The position numbers and the translations under genes are program-made. DNA of 64,000 nt, from the NCBI GenBank assembly GCA_963575745.1, contig CAUYUJ010019342.1, positions 77,501 through 141,500 of the forward strand. The letters run 5' to 3'. Below the pieces are notes generated by a model, which was not told the origin of the DNA, did no database searches, and worked only from the letters and a program-made list of their open reading frames with translations. This stretch comes from Prorocentrum cordatum. Lineage: Eukaryota > Sar > Dinophyceae > Prorocentrales > Prorocentraceae. Every line of letters starts with the position of its first letter. The first letter of the stretch is position 1. Positions 9,696 through 19,771 of this stretch are shown piece after piece.

Positions 9696-9905
9696 GAACA
9701 CGAGCGACAGCACCCCACCGACGGTCCCACGGGCCTTGGCATACACCACGAATTCCGGCCTGGGTTCTTGTGTCGTATACGCCACGGCCCCCGATGGGAC
9801 GTAGTGCGACACGGAGGGCCGTAGGTACGGGGTGTCCTCTTGACCTGGTCGAATCTACTCGGACCTGATCTTGGAAGTCTGGAACTTTTGGAACCCACGT
9901 CGTCC

Positions 9906-10092
9906 ATCTTACTGACCCGGGTCAATGTAAACCCGGGGGTCAGTTAAGCTTCGCAGAATCCTGCAAGATCCTGCGGTATGCAGGATCCTGCACCCAAGCT
10001 CGGTTCAATGCGCCCCTCGCCCTGCAGGATCCTGCCAGATCCAGCGTTCCTGCTGACCCCCGTTTGCACACCCCCGTCTCTAGGCTCCCGAC
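9906..10092. mobile_element. Family I element, copy 1
   Basis: Starts ATCTTACTGACCCGGGTCA, is rich in the palindrome GCAGGATCCTGC, and ends ACCCCCGTCTCTAGGCTCCC. Two more copies are at 10989-11218 and 38860-39100. Confidence 0.75.
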
Positions 10093-10175
10093 CACTCGAT
10101 GTGTGAGGGCCCCCCGGGGCCCGAAACTGTGCAGAAATGCCGGGAGCTGAAGCAGCTGCAGCACCCGGATCCCAG

Positions 10176-10516
10176 AGGCGTGCCATCGCTTGGACGTCCA
10201 CTGCCCGTACACTTGTCGGCTTCGTGCGTGGATTACTCCGCAAGATGACCCCACAAGATACTCCTCGAGAGATGCGCGATGACAATATCCCTGACCCTTT
10301 GCGAGGGGATCTAAGTTAGGAGGTCCAGGGAATTTAGGGAGAAAGGCCTTTGCTGTAGATGTATCAGACCAAGCCACCCGGATCTATTATCCCTGATGCG
10401 AACACGGGGACGTAAGTGAGGCCACGTCTCCATCGTGCCATTAGGTCTCAGGGCATCCTTTTGCCCTCGACGATCGACGGCCTTCGCCGAGGAAAACTGC
10501 ACACGCCCGAACTTTG
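10176..10516. mobile_element. Family J MITE, copy split by family S sequence
   Basis: The left half (GCCATCGCTTGGACGTCCA ... GGCTTCGTGCGTGG, 10176-10262) and the right end (CTTCGCCGAGGAAAACTGCA, about 10480-10516) match the compact copies at 19338 and 26914. Between them lie about 200 bp related to 38690-38850 and 39105-39215 (GATCTAAGTTAGGAGG, TATTATCCCTGATGC), here called family S. Confidence 0.5.
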
Positions 10517-10522
10517 GAGTCC

Positions 10523-10730
10523 CGAAACGGTGCGGTGACAAACCGTGCGGTGACCCCGAAATCCCCCGAGACCTCACCGCACGGTCCGTCAACGCACGGT
10601 CTTGGGCCCTCGGATGCCCCAGTCGCCCGAGACGTCCTCGGAGAACGACCCGAGTCCCAAAACCGTGCGGTGACCCCGAATTCCCACCGACTCACCACAC
10701 GGTGTGGTCACCACCCCGTGGGGGGGCTCC
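10523..10730. repeat. Family K repeat, copy 1
   Basis: Repeated CCGTGCGGTGACCCCGAA units and their inverses (CACCGCACGGT). The same layout with CCGGTGGTGACCC units is at 23845-24050, and a fragment is at 9385-9415. Confidence 0.65.
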
Positions 10731-10758
10731 CGACGAACGATGCCGAGCTCAAGGGTTT

Positions 10759-10967
10759 GGACGCCCGGAATGGGTACGGAAACAATTCGCACAATGCCCA
10801 ACAACGAATGTTGTCCCAAACCAACAGCGGCCGCTGTTGGGCAGGCAGCCTTCTGTCTCAAATGTGCACAGGCCGCGGCGACACCGACAGCGAGTCCTGT
10901 TCCAAAGGAACAAAAACCGCTGTTGGGCATTGTACCCATTCTTTCCGTACCCATTTCGTTCGTGCCG
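10759..10967. mobile_element. Family B MITE, copy 2
   Basis: Near-identical partner of 7179-7387. The left arm CACAATGCCCAACAACG pairs with CGCTGTTGGGCATTGTAC on the right. It sits between families K and I. Confidence 0.82.
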
Positions 10968-10988
10968 AAAGGGAGGGCCGCCTCGAGG

Positions 10989-11218
10989 ATCTTCTGACCC
11001 GGGTCAATCCAGACCCGGGTCAGTCAAGCCTCGCAGAACCCTGCAAGATCCTGCACCCAAGCCCGGGTCGATGCGAAGGATCCTGCAAGGCCCTGCAGGA
11101 TCCTGCACCCGAGCCCGGGCCAGTGCGACCCTGGCCCTGCGGGATCCTGCAAGAGCCGGCGCTCTGGCCGACCCCCCTTTGCACCGACCCCGTCTCGAGG
11201 CTGCCGACTGCCGCCGAG
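10989..11218. mobile_element. Family I element, copy 2
   Basis: Begins ATCTTCTGACCCGGGTCAAT. Three internal repeats of AGGATCCTGCACCC/AAG type follow, and it ends CCCCGTCTCGAGGCTGCCGAC. Confidence 0.75.
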
Positions 11219-11641
11219 AGCGGGCCGCGACGCCGGCCGGCCCTCCGCCCACCGGCTGCCCCCCCCCCCCCCGCGCGGGGGGCCCCTCCGTGGGGGCCGG
11301 CGGCGGCGCCACCTCGCTCGGGCGACGGGGGGGGGGCGAGGGGCGGCCGCTATGGCGGTCTGCACGCGCGCTCCGCGCAGCTTTTTCAGTGGGGCGTGTC
11401 CCCCTTCTGAGAAAAATGCCCCGAGGAATTGCCTCGATCAGGGAAGCGGGCAGCACACAGAGGAAGGGTTCCCCATGGTGGAGGCCTCTTGGAGCGGCTT
11501 GGGGACCTCTTGGCGGTCCCGGACGCCCCTTCGAGCGTCTTGGGTGCCTCGAAGAGCTTCTTAGGGCCTCTCGGGGGTCTCTTGAGAACCTCTTGGACTA
11601 CAAGGGGAGTTTTGGGCGAAAACGGGGGTCGGCGAGGGGGG
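11219..11641. other. GC-rich spacer, no gene recognised
   Basis: Strongly G/C-rich to about 11400 with homopolymer C and G runs. The part from 11455 to 11600 has the CTTGGGGACCTCTTGG-type degenerate pattern also seen at 12165-12380 and 40985-41690, here in inverse orientation. Confidence 0.4.
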
Positions 11642-11894
11642 CTCTCGCATTGCCTGCCGCGCGCAGGCCAACCGCTCCTGCCAAACAGCGGCCACGAAGG
11701 ACACTGCCTTCAAATCTGGAGCATGCGCGGGCGCCCCAATGGCCACTTTGCTTGGGTTTTGTAGCATGGGCGGCGGGGTGCCCTCACATTGTTTACTGAG
11801 CGCAGGCCAACGATCCTTGTTTGCTTATAGTTTAAACTGCACGTTGCTTTCAAATCTGAAGCATGCGCGGACGCCTTAAGGCTATGTGGCATTG
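11642..11894 (+). repeat. Tandem duplication, about 140-bp period
   Basis: Two diverged units (about 11642-11753 and 11781-11894) share GCGCAGGCCAACG and TTTCAAATCTGRAGCATGCG in the same order. Confidence 0.7.
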
Positions 11895-12164
11895 GCTGTT
11901 GACGAGGATGGCCGGGTGCTATTTATGTTTTGCAAAGGCGGGTGGGAGTGAACGAGACAGCTTGCGCCTTGTGCGCAGGAGGGGTTGTCTGGCCCCTCCC
12001 CCTCCCCCCTCCCTCTGGGTTGAGGGTGAGGGTCGCGGGTCGCGTCCAAGATGGCCTCAACGAGAAAAAACACAATAAACATGTATGATATGTCCGTGCT
12101 GGGCCAATGCTGGTTTCCGGGGGGGGGGGGGGAAGGGGCAATTTTGGGCCCCACTCCCTTCTTT

Positions 12165-12380
12165 GTTATCTCTTCCAAGATTGCCCCGACATTGGCCCAA
12201 GGCCCCGGAAAGTGTCCCAAGATGCTCCCAAGAGGCCTCAAGAGCCTGCCCCGAGGCAGCCAAGACGTTCCATGAGGCCCCCAGGACAGCCAAGAGGCCC
12301 CTAAGACGCTACAAGAGGACTCCAAGAAACTTCCCCACGGTACATCCGACGAGACTCCGAGAGGCAGCCAAGATGCCTCT
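12165..12380 (+). repeat. CAAGANGGCC-rich degenerate domain (family N)
   Basis: AAGA tetramers recur every 10-15 bases inside CCAAGAGGCC-like contexts. It is not a perfect tandem repeat and not coding. Larger domains of the same kind are at 40985-41690 and 45590-46190. Confidence 0.6.
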
Positions 12381-12535
12381 GCGCCATGCTGCCCGTCCTC
12401 TTGCTCCTCCACCTGTTCCTCCTGCCTCATCCCTGTGTCCCCCCCCTCTCCCTCATCCTCCCCCTCGTGGGTACCACGGCTTCCCCAGCCGGCTGGGAGA
12501 GAGACCCCACCTGAGGGAGACCCCACCTGCTTGAA

Positions 12536-12690
12536 ACAGTGCGTCCTATGAGGGAGACACCACCTGCTTGAAACAGGGGACAAAAAACAGCCAAGATCTG
12601 CTCCATGGGGGGGGGAGGGCGGGGGGGAGGGAGGGGGGTCCCGCGCCGATCGGCAAAACCATGAATGAGAAAACGACCGCTTGTTAGGAC
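12536..12690. repeat. Family O dispersed repeat, copy 1
   Basis: Shares CACCTGCTTGAAACAGG, AACAGCCAAGATCT and GCGCCGATCGGCAAAAC, in order, with 33090-33240. A run of G separates the blocks in both. Confidence 0.7.
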
Positions 12691-12817
12691 GCGTGCTTGG
12701 AGCTGGGCGGCCGAAGGTGCTCGCCAGGACGCTCCCACTGAAGCGCCTGGACGTACTTGCCAGAAGGATGCGCGGTCCGTCTCCCGCCAGAGCGCGTGCC
12801 CTGCTGCCCGCCAAGGG

Positions 12818-13160
12818 GCCATCCTCCTCCTCCTGCCCCTCTCCTCCCCCCTCCTCCCCCCTCCTCCTCACCTCCCCCCCCCTCCTCCTCCTGCTCCTCC
12901 TCCTCCTCCTCCTCCTCCTCCTCTCCTCTCCTCCTCCTTGCTCTTCCTCCTCCTCCTCCTCATTCTCTCTTCCTCCTCCTCCTCCTCCTCCTCCTCCTCC
13001 TCGCCTCCTGCCCCTCTCCTCCTCATCCTCTCCTTCTCCTCCTCCTGCTCCTCCTGTTCCTTCTCTTCTCTTATCTTCTCTTCTCTTCCTTTTTCCTTTC
13101 TCCTCTTCCCATTTCTCGTCCTGCCCTCCTTCTGCTCTTCCTCCCCTCTCTCCTCCTGCC
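12818..13160 (+). repeat. (CCT)n pyrimidine tract
   Basis: Pure to lightly interrupted CTC/CCT units, ending in a TTCTCTTCC-rich region. Long frames on both strands across it are repeat artefacts. Confidence 0.93.
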
Positions 13161-13748
13161 CCATGTGGGGGTCGAAATCTACACGCCGACGCTTTTCTCT
13201 GGCCCACTAATGAAATTTGCACCGGAGAACGGATCCTGGTTGTACACGGGATCCTGGTCTATACATGTTTCGGTGTCCCCCCGGAAAACGGTAAAGAAGA
13301 ATACACCACACCAACCCGACGTCGCCCCCGACCCTTACAAAAAAACCTGGGATTGAGAAGCAGCCCGTCACTGGACATATTTGTGCTCCAGTTTCCCGCC
13401 ATGTAGCCCTCTCCTCCTCCCCCCCAATCCCCCCCTGCTCCCCCCTCCCTTCTCTCCACCTCCTCCTCCCCTCTCCCTTCTCCTCCCCACTCCCCTTCTC
13501 CTCCCCCCTCCCCTCCTCCCCCCCCCCTCTCTCCTCCTCTTCCCCTCTCTTCTCCTGCCCCACTCTCCCCCTCCCCCCCTCCCCATCCCGCCTCCCCCCT
13601 CCCACTCCTGCTCCCCCACTCTCCTCCACAGTTGCACCACGCATGCCACGCGCCTCTCCCTGCCCTGAAGCTGGCCTGGGCGTCGCGCGCCCTCCTCCGC
13701 GCGCCGATGTCATACACAACGGATGCGTTGCGTTGAGAGGTGTGTTTC
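13161..13748. repeat. Spacer followed by second C/T tract
   Basis: About 13161-13390 is ordinary sequence with no gene that I trust. From 13394 to 13625 it is an irregular CTCCCC tract. The remainder up to the family F element at 13749 is unrecognised. Confidence 0.6.
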
Positions 13749-13910
13749 TGAAGGGGCCCCAGGACATACAAATACATACACACAAATAAACATACTCCCC
13801 ATATTTTCCAATATTTTCTGGTATTCTGTCTTCCCCTCCACTTCCCATATTTTCCCATATTTTCTGGGAATCGCCGATTCATTGTGTCTGTGTGTCTTTT
13901 CCCCTCCTGA
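13749..13910 (+). mobile_element. Family F AT-rich element, copy 1
   Basis: Begins TGAAGGGGCCCCAGGACA and runs through ACAAATAAACATACTCCCC, CCCATATTTTCCC and ATTGTGTCTGTGTGT to TTCCCCTCCTGA. GTTTC lies immediately on both sides (13744-13748 and 13911-13915), a possible 5-bp target duplication. The weak inverted relation of the ends (CACACA / TGTGTG) leaves its class open. Confidence 0.8.
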
Positions 13911-14079
13911 GTTTCGCACGTGTGTTCCAAAACCCGAACGTCCTCGGTGCTTCCAACCGCGCCCCACTTGAGGACGGGGGGCCTGAGTCTGCGGGCTGCC
14001 TTCGCCTCTCTGCCTCGGGCGGCTCCGGGGGGCACCTGCCGCCACCCCCGGAGGCTGCACTGGGCTCGCGGCGCCTGGC

Positions 14080-14250
14080 ACGCAGCGCCTGGAGCCTGTT
14101 TTTTGGGGGGATTCAGGCAAGTTTACTTGCATGGCGTTCGCCCCCCCCCCCCCCCCACTTCAAGCGAATACTAGCGTGCAAGTGCCTCCCCCCCCCCCCG
14201 GTCCATGCAAGTAAACTTGCCAGAATCTAAAAAAACAGGCTCCTGGCTGC
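14080..14250. mobile_element. Foldback with about 50-bp arms and poly-C loop
   Basis: The left arm (14080-14134) and inverted right arm (14203-14250) share GGAGCCTGTTTTTT and GGCAAGTTTACTTGCATGG with few mismatches. The loop holds two long C runs. No target duplication is obvious. Confidence 0.8.
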
Positions 14251-14338
14251 CGCGGGAGGCGCTCGTGGCCCCCCCGGCAGCTCAAGTGTGTGCAGCGCGC
14301 GCCTCGCTTGCGGACGGGGGCGTCGTCCTCGTCGCTCC

Positions 14339-14900
14339 GGAGGAGGAGGAGGAGCGGGAGGAGGAGGAGGAGGAGGAGGAGGAGGAGAGTGAGGGAGGAG
14401 GAGGAGGAGGAGTAGGAGAGGAAAGGAAGAGGAGGAGGAGGAGCAGGAGGAGAGGGGGAGGAGGAGGATTAGGATTAGGAGGAGGGGGAGGAGATGGGGA
14501 GGCAGGAGGAGGAGGAAGAATGGCGCGCCCTCGCGCCAAACCCGCGGGCCACTCTTTTCCTCCGGCTCTCCAGAGAGCCGCTCCTCGGCGCTTGTACGCC
14601 CCCATCCGCCGCCTCCCCGCGGCCCTCCTGCCCCTCCGTCCACTGCTCCGTCCGCTCTCCCGTGTTTTGCTGCTCCGCTTTTGTCCTCGTCCTCACTGCG
14701 CCATCCATCCTCCTCCTCCTCCTGCTCCTCCTCATCCTCATCCTTCTCCTCCTCCTCCTCCTCCTCCTCCTCCTCCTCCTCCTCCTCCTCCTGCTCCTCC
14801 TCATCCTCATCCTTCTCCTCCTCCTCCTCCTCCTCCTCCTCCTCCTCCTCCTCCTCCTCCTGCTTCTGCTCCTCCTCCTCCTCCTCCTCCTCCTCCTCCG
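14339..14900. repeat. Inverted pair of purine and pyrimidine tracts
   Basis: The GGA tract (14339-14520) and the CCT tract (14705-14900) lie on either side of about 180 bp of unique GC-rich sequence, so the strands could pair as a long stem. The CCT part contains two near-identical 60-bp blocks (each with GCTCCTCCTCATCCTCATCC). Confidence 0.88.
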
Positions 14901-15282
14901 ACTCCCACTTACGCAACTCGCCGCTTTTTCCACTTGCGCATAAAAGGATGGGATCGTCTGTGGAGTTCATGATCTGCTATGATACGCGTCCTCGGACGCA
15001 GAAACATCAGCGCAGTGGGAATGGGTGTGTGAGAAGGGTCGGATGTTAGATATGGCGCGAGGGGGGGGGAGGAGGATGGGTGGAGGGAGGCGAAGTACGA
15101 GGAATGGAAGGTGGGGGGAGGCGGATGATAGGGGGTGAGACGAATCCAAGGCCAATGGGCGTTGACGAAAATGAGCTGTGAAGGGAGGAGGGAACAACAA
15201 TAATTCGGGAGCAGCCAAGAGGGGGGTGTCCAAGAGGGGAGGGTGCAAATCATGACCGGCGGCATGTGCGCGGCCAAGCGGG

Positions 15283-15630
15283 GGGGCCAGGGACGTAATG
15301 AAATAAGAAGAGGCGCCATGAAATCTGGGGAAATGTCATGGCCCACGCCATGATATCCACCCCCCCTAATCATCAACCCCTTTTTGCCGCCCCCGAATAG
15401 TGGAGGAGGCAGGATGGATGAAAGAAAGAGGAGGACGTGAAGAGGGATCAGGCAGGTAATGAGGAAGTTCAGGCAGGCAGGAACCCAAAACTCCGACGTC
15501 TTGTCCTGTTCACACCGCCAGGGACGTAATTAAATTAAGAAGGGGCGCCACGAAATCTGGGGAAATATCATGGCCCCCGCCATGATATCCCCCCCTAATC
15601 ATCACACCCCTCTTTGCCGCCCCCGACCAT
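15283..15630 (+). repeat. About 110-bp direct duplication
   Basis: 15283-15400 and 15522-15630 both run from CAGGGACGTAATKAAAT through GAAATCTGGGGAAAT and CGCCATGATATCC to TTTGCCGCCCCCGA. The second copy ends inside the target duplication of the family G element. Confidence 0.85.
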
Positions 15631-15887
15631 TTGAGCAGGGACCGACCGTCCCGGCATTCCTATAGTCCAACCACGCAATGTTCTTAGAACCCACAAATGT
15701 TCTAAGAACAAAAACAATGTCCTTAGAACGTAACCCGATGTGTTAAAACAAAACAATTTCAACCAGACATGTTCTAAGAACATGTCGTGGAAACCGCAGC
15801 AAAGGTTCTTAGAACATTGCTTGGTAGGGCTGTAGGCGAGCCAGGACGCTTCGCCACTGCTTGACCCTCTTTGCCGCCCCCGACCAT
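15608..15887. mobile_element. Family G element, complete copy, with 23-bp perfect target duplication
   Basis: The body is 15631-15864 (234 bp). It is flanked on both sides by the same 23 bases (15608-15630 and 15865-15887; CTTTGCCGCCCCCGACCAT within them). The ends are imperfectly inverted over about 35 bp (TTGAGCAGGGACCGACCGTC against TCAAGCAGTGGCGAAGCGTC). Inside are three ATGTTCTAAGAACA-type palindromes. The length of the perfect duplication is unusual for an inverted-repeat element. Confidence 0.85.
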
Positions 15888-15906
15888 GGCGAAGGTCGGC
15901 TACACG

Positions 15907-16073
15907 CAAGAGTGACCCTGGGTAAGAGTGACCTTTGGTGCGCGACCTTTTGGGGGTCGCGGGGGGACCAAAACCTGGACGCGCAAGCCGCTGCTGCTGC
16001 TTCGTTCTCAGCCATCTGGGGACCCATCTGTGCCCGCACCAAAGGTCACTCCGGCGAAAGGTCACTCTTACGC
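15907..16073. mobile_element. Family H inverted-repeat element
   Basis: The left arm has two AAGAGTGACC units and then TTTGGTGCG. The right arm is the inverse, CGCACCAAAGGTCACTC followed by GGTCACTCTTA. Arms are about 35 bp. Single copy in the window. Confidence 0.75.
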
Positions 16074-16261
16074 CTAGTCGAGGAAGGACCCCGGCCGCCC
16101 ACCGTCCGCGTGCGCTGGCATCCAGCCCCGCCCTGGGCCCTCCGCGCCCGGCGCGCCGCCCGGCGCCGCGCGGCCGTCGGGCCCGGGCGCCTGCCCGGCG
16201 GGCCCGCGCCCGCGGCGCCGCGCCCGCGGGGCGCGCCCGGGGGCCGGGCCTGCGCGCGGAA

Positions 16262-16440
16262 GCCGCCGTCGACGACGCCGCCGAGGCCGAGGCCGAGGCC
16301 GAGGCCGAGGCCGAGGCCGACGAGGACGACGCCGACGACGACGCCGACGACGACGACGACGCCGCCGAAGCCGAGGCCGAGGCCGAGGGCGAGGCCGACG
16401 ACGACGCCGACGCCGACGCCGAGGCCGACGCCGAAAGGAT
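16262..16440 (+). repeat. (GCCGAG)n/(GAC)n compound repeat
   Basis: Hexamer and trinucleotide units that read poly-Ala/Glu/Asp in one plus frame (15935-16630). The downstream 16470-16525 segment (GGAGCCGAACTGCGAAG, TTCGCGCCCTCGAGGGC) recurs at 51792-51850 (family P), which argues against coding. Confidence 0.8.
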
Positions 16441-16738
16441 GCAAGGGCTGAGGAGGATGAGGGGGATAAGGAGGAATCGGAGCCGAACTGCGAAGCGCGA
16501 ACAACTTCGCGCCCTCGAGGGCACCCTTGACGCTCAGTCGTCACGCTCGAAGGCTGCCGTCCTTGCGTGCGACATCATAAGACAAGAACGCCCGATGAGG
16601 ATTCGCGTAGAGGATCGCCTAAAAATTTGATCCACCCCAGAAAGTATCGCTCCGTCAATTCTTGACGCTTCGCGTATACCCACCAGCCCATCCTGCACCA
16701 GGCGCTCGAACGAAGAGCGCCGATGATCGGCAGCTGTT

Positions 16739-16985
16739 CTCCTCCCCCTCTTCCTCCTCCTCCGCCTTCTCCTCCTCCTCTTCTCCTCCTCCTCCTCCTC
16801 CTCCTCCTCCTCTTCCTCCTCATCTTCCTCTTCCCTGGTGGCGTCTTGGAAGTATCTTCGAACGTTTTGGTGGGCTCTTGGGCCTTGCGGGCGGGCGGGC
16901 GGCGCTCCGCCCGCCCGCGCGCAGGGCCCAAGAGGGGGTCCAAGACGTCTCTCGGAGCCATCTTGGAGGAGATCGATCAACGAAG
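16739..16985. repeat. Pyrimidine tract and CAAGAGG-type spacer
   Basis: CCT units to 16835, then a short region with both orientations of the GGGCCCAAGAGG motif. 16986-17249 is unrecognised apart from G- and C-runs. Confidence 0.6.
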
Positions 16986-17249
16986 GGGGGTTCCTAAATT
17001 TCAGCCCCCCCCTCAGGAGCCACGATCCTCGTGAGGGGTGGCGAATTTTAGCCCTCCCAGGGGTCGATCTTGGACGCTCTGACCGATCGCGGCCCCCCCT
17101 GTCCAGGTCAGGGGGGAGGGGGTAGGGGGAGGGGTAAACCCCTCCCCGAAGGGGAAGAAGGAGGGGTGGAAGAGGAAACTCGTTAAACCACCGACGCCCT
17201 AAAGGGCTGGTGGGATTATACAATATCAAATCTTGCCGTCGAGACTAGG

Positions 17250-19740
17250 TTGGCAACTGAAAAGAGCATCTGGGATAATCTAGCGGCTCAGACTATTCCT
17301 GACTCTCTTTTTCTGTACCTCGAGAGAGTGCTGGTGGAGGAGGGGGAACAGCTTTGTGTTTCGGACTCTGCGGCGGTTCCTGGGAAGGTTGCACTTGAAA
17401 GATTACGGAGTAGACTCTTGGGAAAGAGGAAAGACAAGAGGATGGGGCTCCAGGAGTGCACGGAGGAGGAGGCTGAGCCCCTGGGGTGCAAACTGAGGGA
17501 TGTCACGAGAGAGCTCCAGGGGCCCCAAAACCAAGCTCGGCAACTGCGTAGAGAAGAACACCTGGAGGCCTTGCATGACGCTTGGAAGGCTCGTGATTTG
17601 CACACGTAATGAATTCGGCGAGAGCTGCGGCGGGTACTAGGCTAGGACCGAAGAAGCGTCACTTCCTCGAAGTTCGGACTGCTTTTCCTGATCGACAAAA
17701 GCAGCTGTCTTTCTGGTCTGCTGCTGGGCATGCTGGGGGCATGGCAGCCAAGGAAGGTTCGCCCCGTTTCGAGCCCGCAGTCCTGGCACCTGCATTCAGA
17801 ACGAGTCTAGACTTGCAAGATAAAGAGGCAACTGCGGAAGATCTTGTTCGTGTTTCTCGCTATTTGAAGCGCCGTTACAAGAGGCGCTGCCCACCACCCT
17901 GGTCTGCACCGACAGAATTATGGGGTCTCTCTCTCTCTCTCTCTCTCCTGGGGCGGGAGTCAAGCCACAGCAGCGAACAACTGGGGTGGAAGCACCATCG
18001 ATTTCGAAGCCGACTTTATTGTTCACGCGAGCTGTGTCTTGGGATGCTGGAGGATGAGGTCGAGCGGACGCACGCCTTCCGTCTGGCACTGTAGTAAGAC
18101 GACGGGTTTGAAGAAATCCGAAGCCGAGGGACCGAAAGGGAAGATGTGGATCCATGTGTTACCGACGTTTGGGAAAGCTTGGTATGGTAGTACGATGCGA
18201 CGAGGGCGATTAGGGGATAACGTTCATGGGCATGAGAAGGGACGCTGCAAAGAAACTCCTGTGCTTGTTGCCAGTATCCTGGCCTGGAGGGCGGCGCAGC
18301 AGGGCTTCTCTGTTGCACAGCAGTTGTTTGAAGCGACCAGCGCTTTCGGAAGTATTGCGCAAGCTCGTTTCCGAGAGGCGTGTGCCGACATGTACGATGC
18401 TAGGGTCCAGGCGCAAGCCATCCAACGCGTGGGCTGAGCCCGCTGGGGGGACTTCTCCCGGTACCAGGGTGTGGGGGGGGGCTGCTGGGAGATCCTTTTG
18501 TGGTGGCAGCATGGACGAGAGCATACCAGCCATCCATTGCGCGATGGAAATCTTCCCTGGCCGAGGAAAAAGGGGCAGGCACGGGGCAGCTTGCGGCGAC
18601 CAGTCCAATTTTTTCTGGGCCTGTGGGCCTGGCGGGCTGTCAGTACGAAAGCGACCTTTTGAGAACGCATGTGTCTGCAACCTCGAATCCGCTGGCGGAG
18701 CTGGCGGCAAAGGCAACGACAGCTTCGGAATTGCTCACTGTTGCACTCTCGGAGGACGGCTGCGCTCAGAACGAACCTAAGCAAGTCATACTGATGCACC
18801 TATAGGGGGAAGGCTCACACAAAGGCTACTCGTCGATCAAAGAGGGGAAGGTCCTCTTTCCTGGGAAAGTGGTTCAGCAAGCTCGTAACCTTGGACTCGC
18901 GGTTGGCTCGGGGATGTAGGCCTGAGCTGAAAGCGAGGAGGTCTGCTACGATTAGAGCCTTCGATTCCCTGGGGCAGCTGTGGTTTCTCCCTAAGGTACC
19001 TGATCGACTTAAGCAGGTGCTGTTGCTCTCGCAGGTTGTCTCCCCGGCTACGCACTGCCTGGAAGTGGTCTTCCCATCGAAAGCGCAGCTTAGCCCGTTG
19101 AAGGCGCTGGTGGATGGTTTTGCACGCAGAGCTATGAAAGGGGAGGGCGCACACGGAAGAGGAGGGTAAGCACACATCTCCCTCGAATGGGGAAGTCCGT
19201 AAGTTCTGGCGCCTGCCGTCTCTGGAAGCGGAGCTCCGAGTGCGCAGGCCACGTATAGGCTGCAAGCTATTTCTCGGGATCCAGCTAGGCATGCGCAGTG
19301 GCTGTCTGCGCATTCTGGGGAAGTTGCCCTGGGACTGGCCATCGCTCGGACGTCCATTCCCTGTGTTGTTTTCGGTTTCGTGCGTGGCTTTTTCGCCAAA
19401 TGATCAAGGATGCTCCTCGATGGTCCTCGCCGAAGGAAAAATGCACACGTCCGAGCGATGCCAAGGGGAATCAGAGGCTACGATTGATCAGCAGGGGTGG
19501 CTGCTTGAGGGGGCGAAGCCGTGGGCAAAAAGAGGAGCTCTGGAAGATCCGGAGGCCATGGGGTCCCTAGAGGATGCGCAGGGATTCTTAGAGATGCTCA
19601 GAGGACGGTACGATAGAGGAGTGGGTTGGGTTTCTCTTGATCCTGAGCTCCAAGACGAGTTTAGGCGTATCGATGGTATCATACGTTCCTGGTGCCAAGC
19701 GGGTCGGCCATCGCCAAAGCCATGGTGCAAGCAGGAGTAG
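17250..19740 (+). pseudogene. Degenerate non-LTR retrotransposon reverse transcriptase
   Basis: Consecutive plus frames carry pieces of one protein: 17250-17609 (charged, LEALHDAWKARDL), 17609-18094 (GTRLGPKKRHF, PPPWSAPTELW), 18039-18437, 18500-18805, 18891-19169 and 19240-19740. At least five frame changes or stops interrupt it. Palm-domain landmarks are visible: a motif A region at about 18330 (FEATSAFGSI, with Glu where the catalytic Asp is expected) and a motif C region at about 18644-18655 (QYESDLL where Y/F-A-D-D is expected). A thumb-like segment follows (LWFLPKVPDRLKQVLLLSQVV). The order of segments matches dinoflagellate LINE-like proteins as I remember them; no search was possible. 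The altered catalytic positions and frameshifts mean it is inactive. A family J MITE is inserted near its 3' end. Confidence 0.75.
19338..19462. mobile_element. Family J MITE, compact copy 1 (125 bp), inside the RT remnant
   Basis: Ends GCCATCGCTCGGACGTCCAT and ACACGTCCGAGCGATGCC are inverted. Almost identical to 26914-27040, including TTTCGTGCGTGG and AAATGATCAAGGATGCTCC. It interrupts the C-terminal coding part of the reverse-transcriptase gene. Confidence 0.85.
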
Positions 19741-19771
19741 ACTATCACAAGCAGGTCAAAACCACCAGAGC

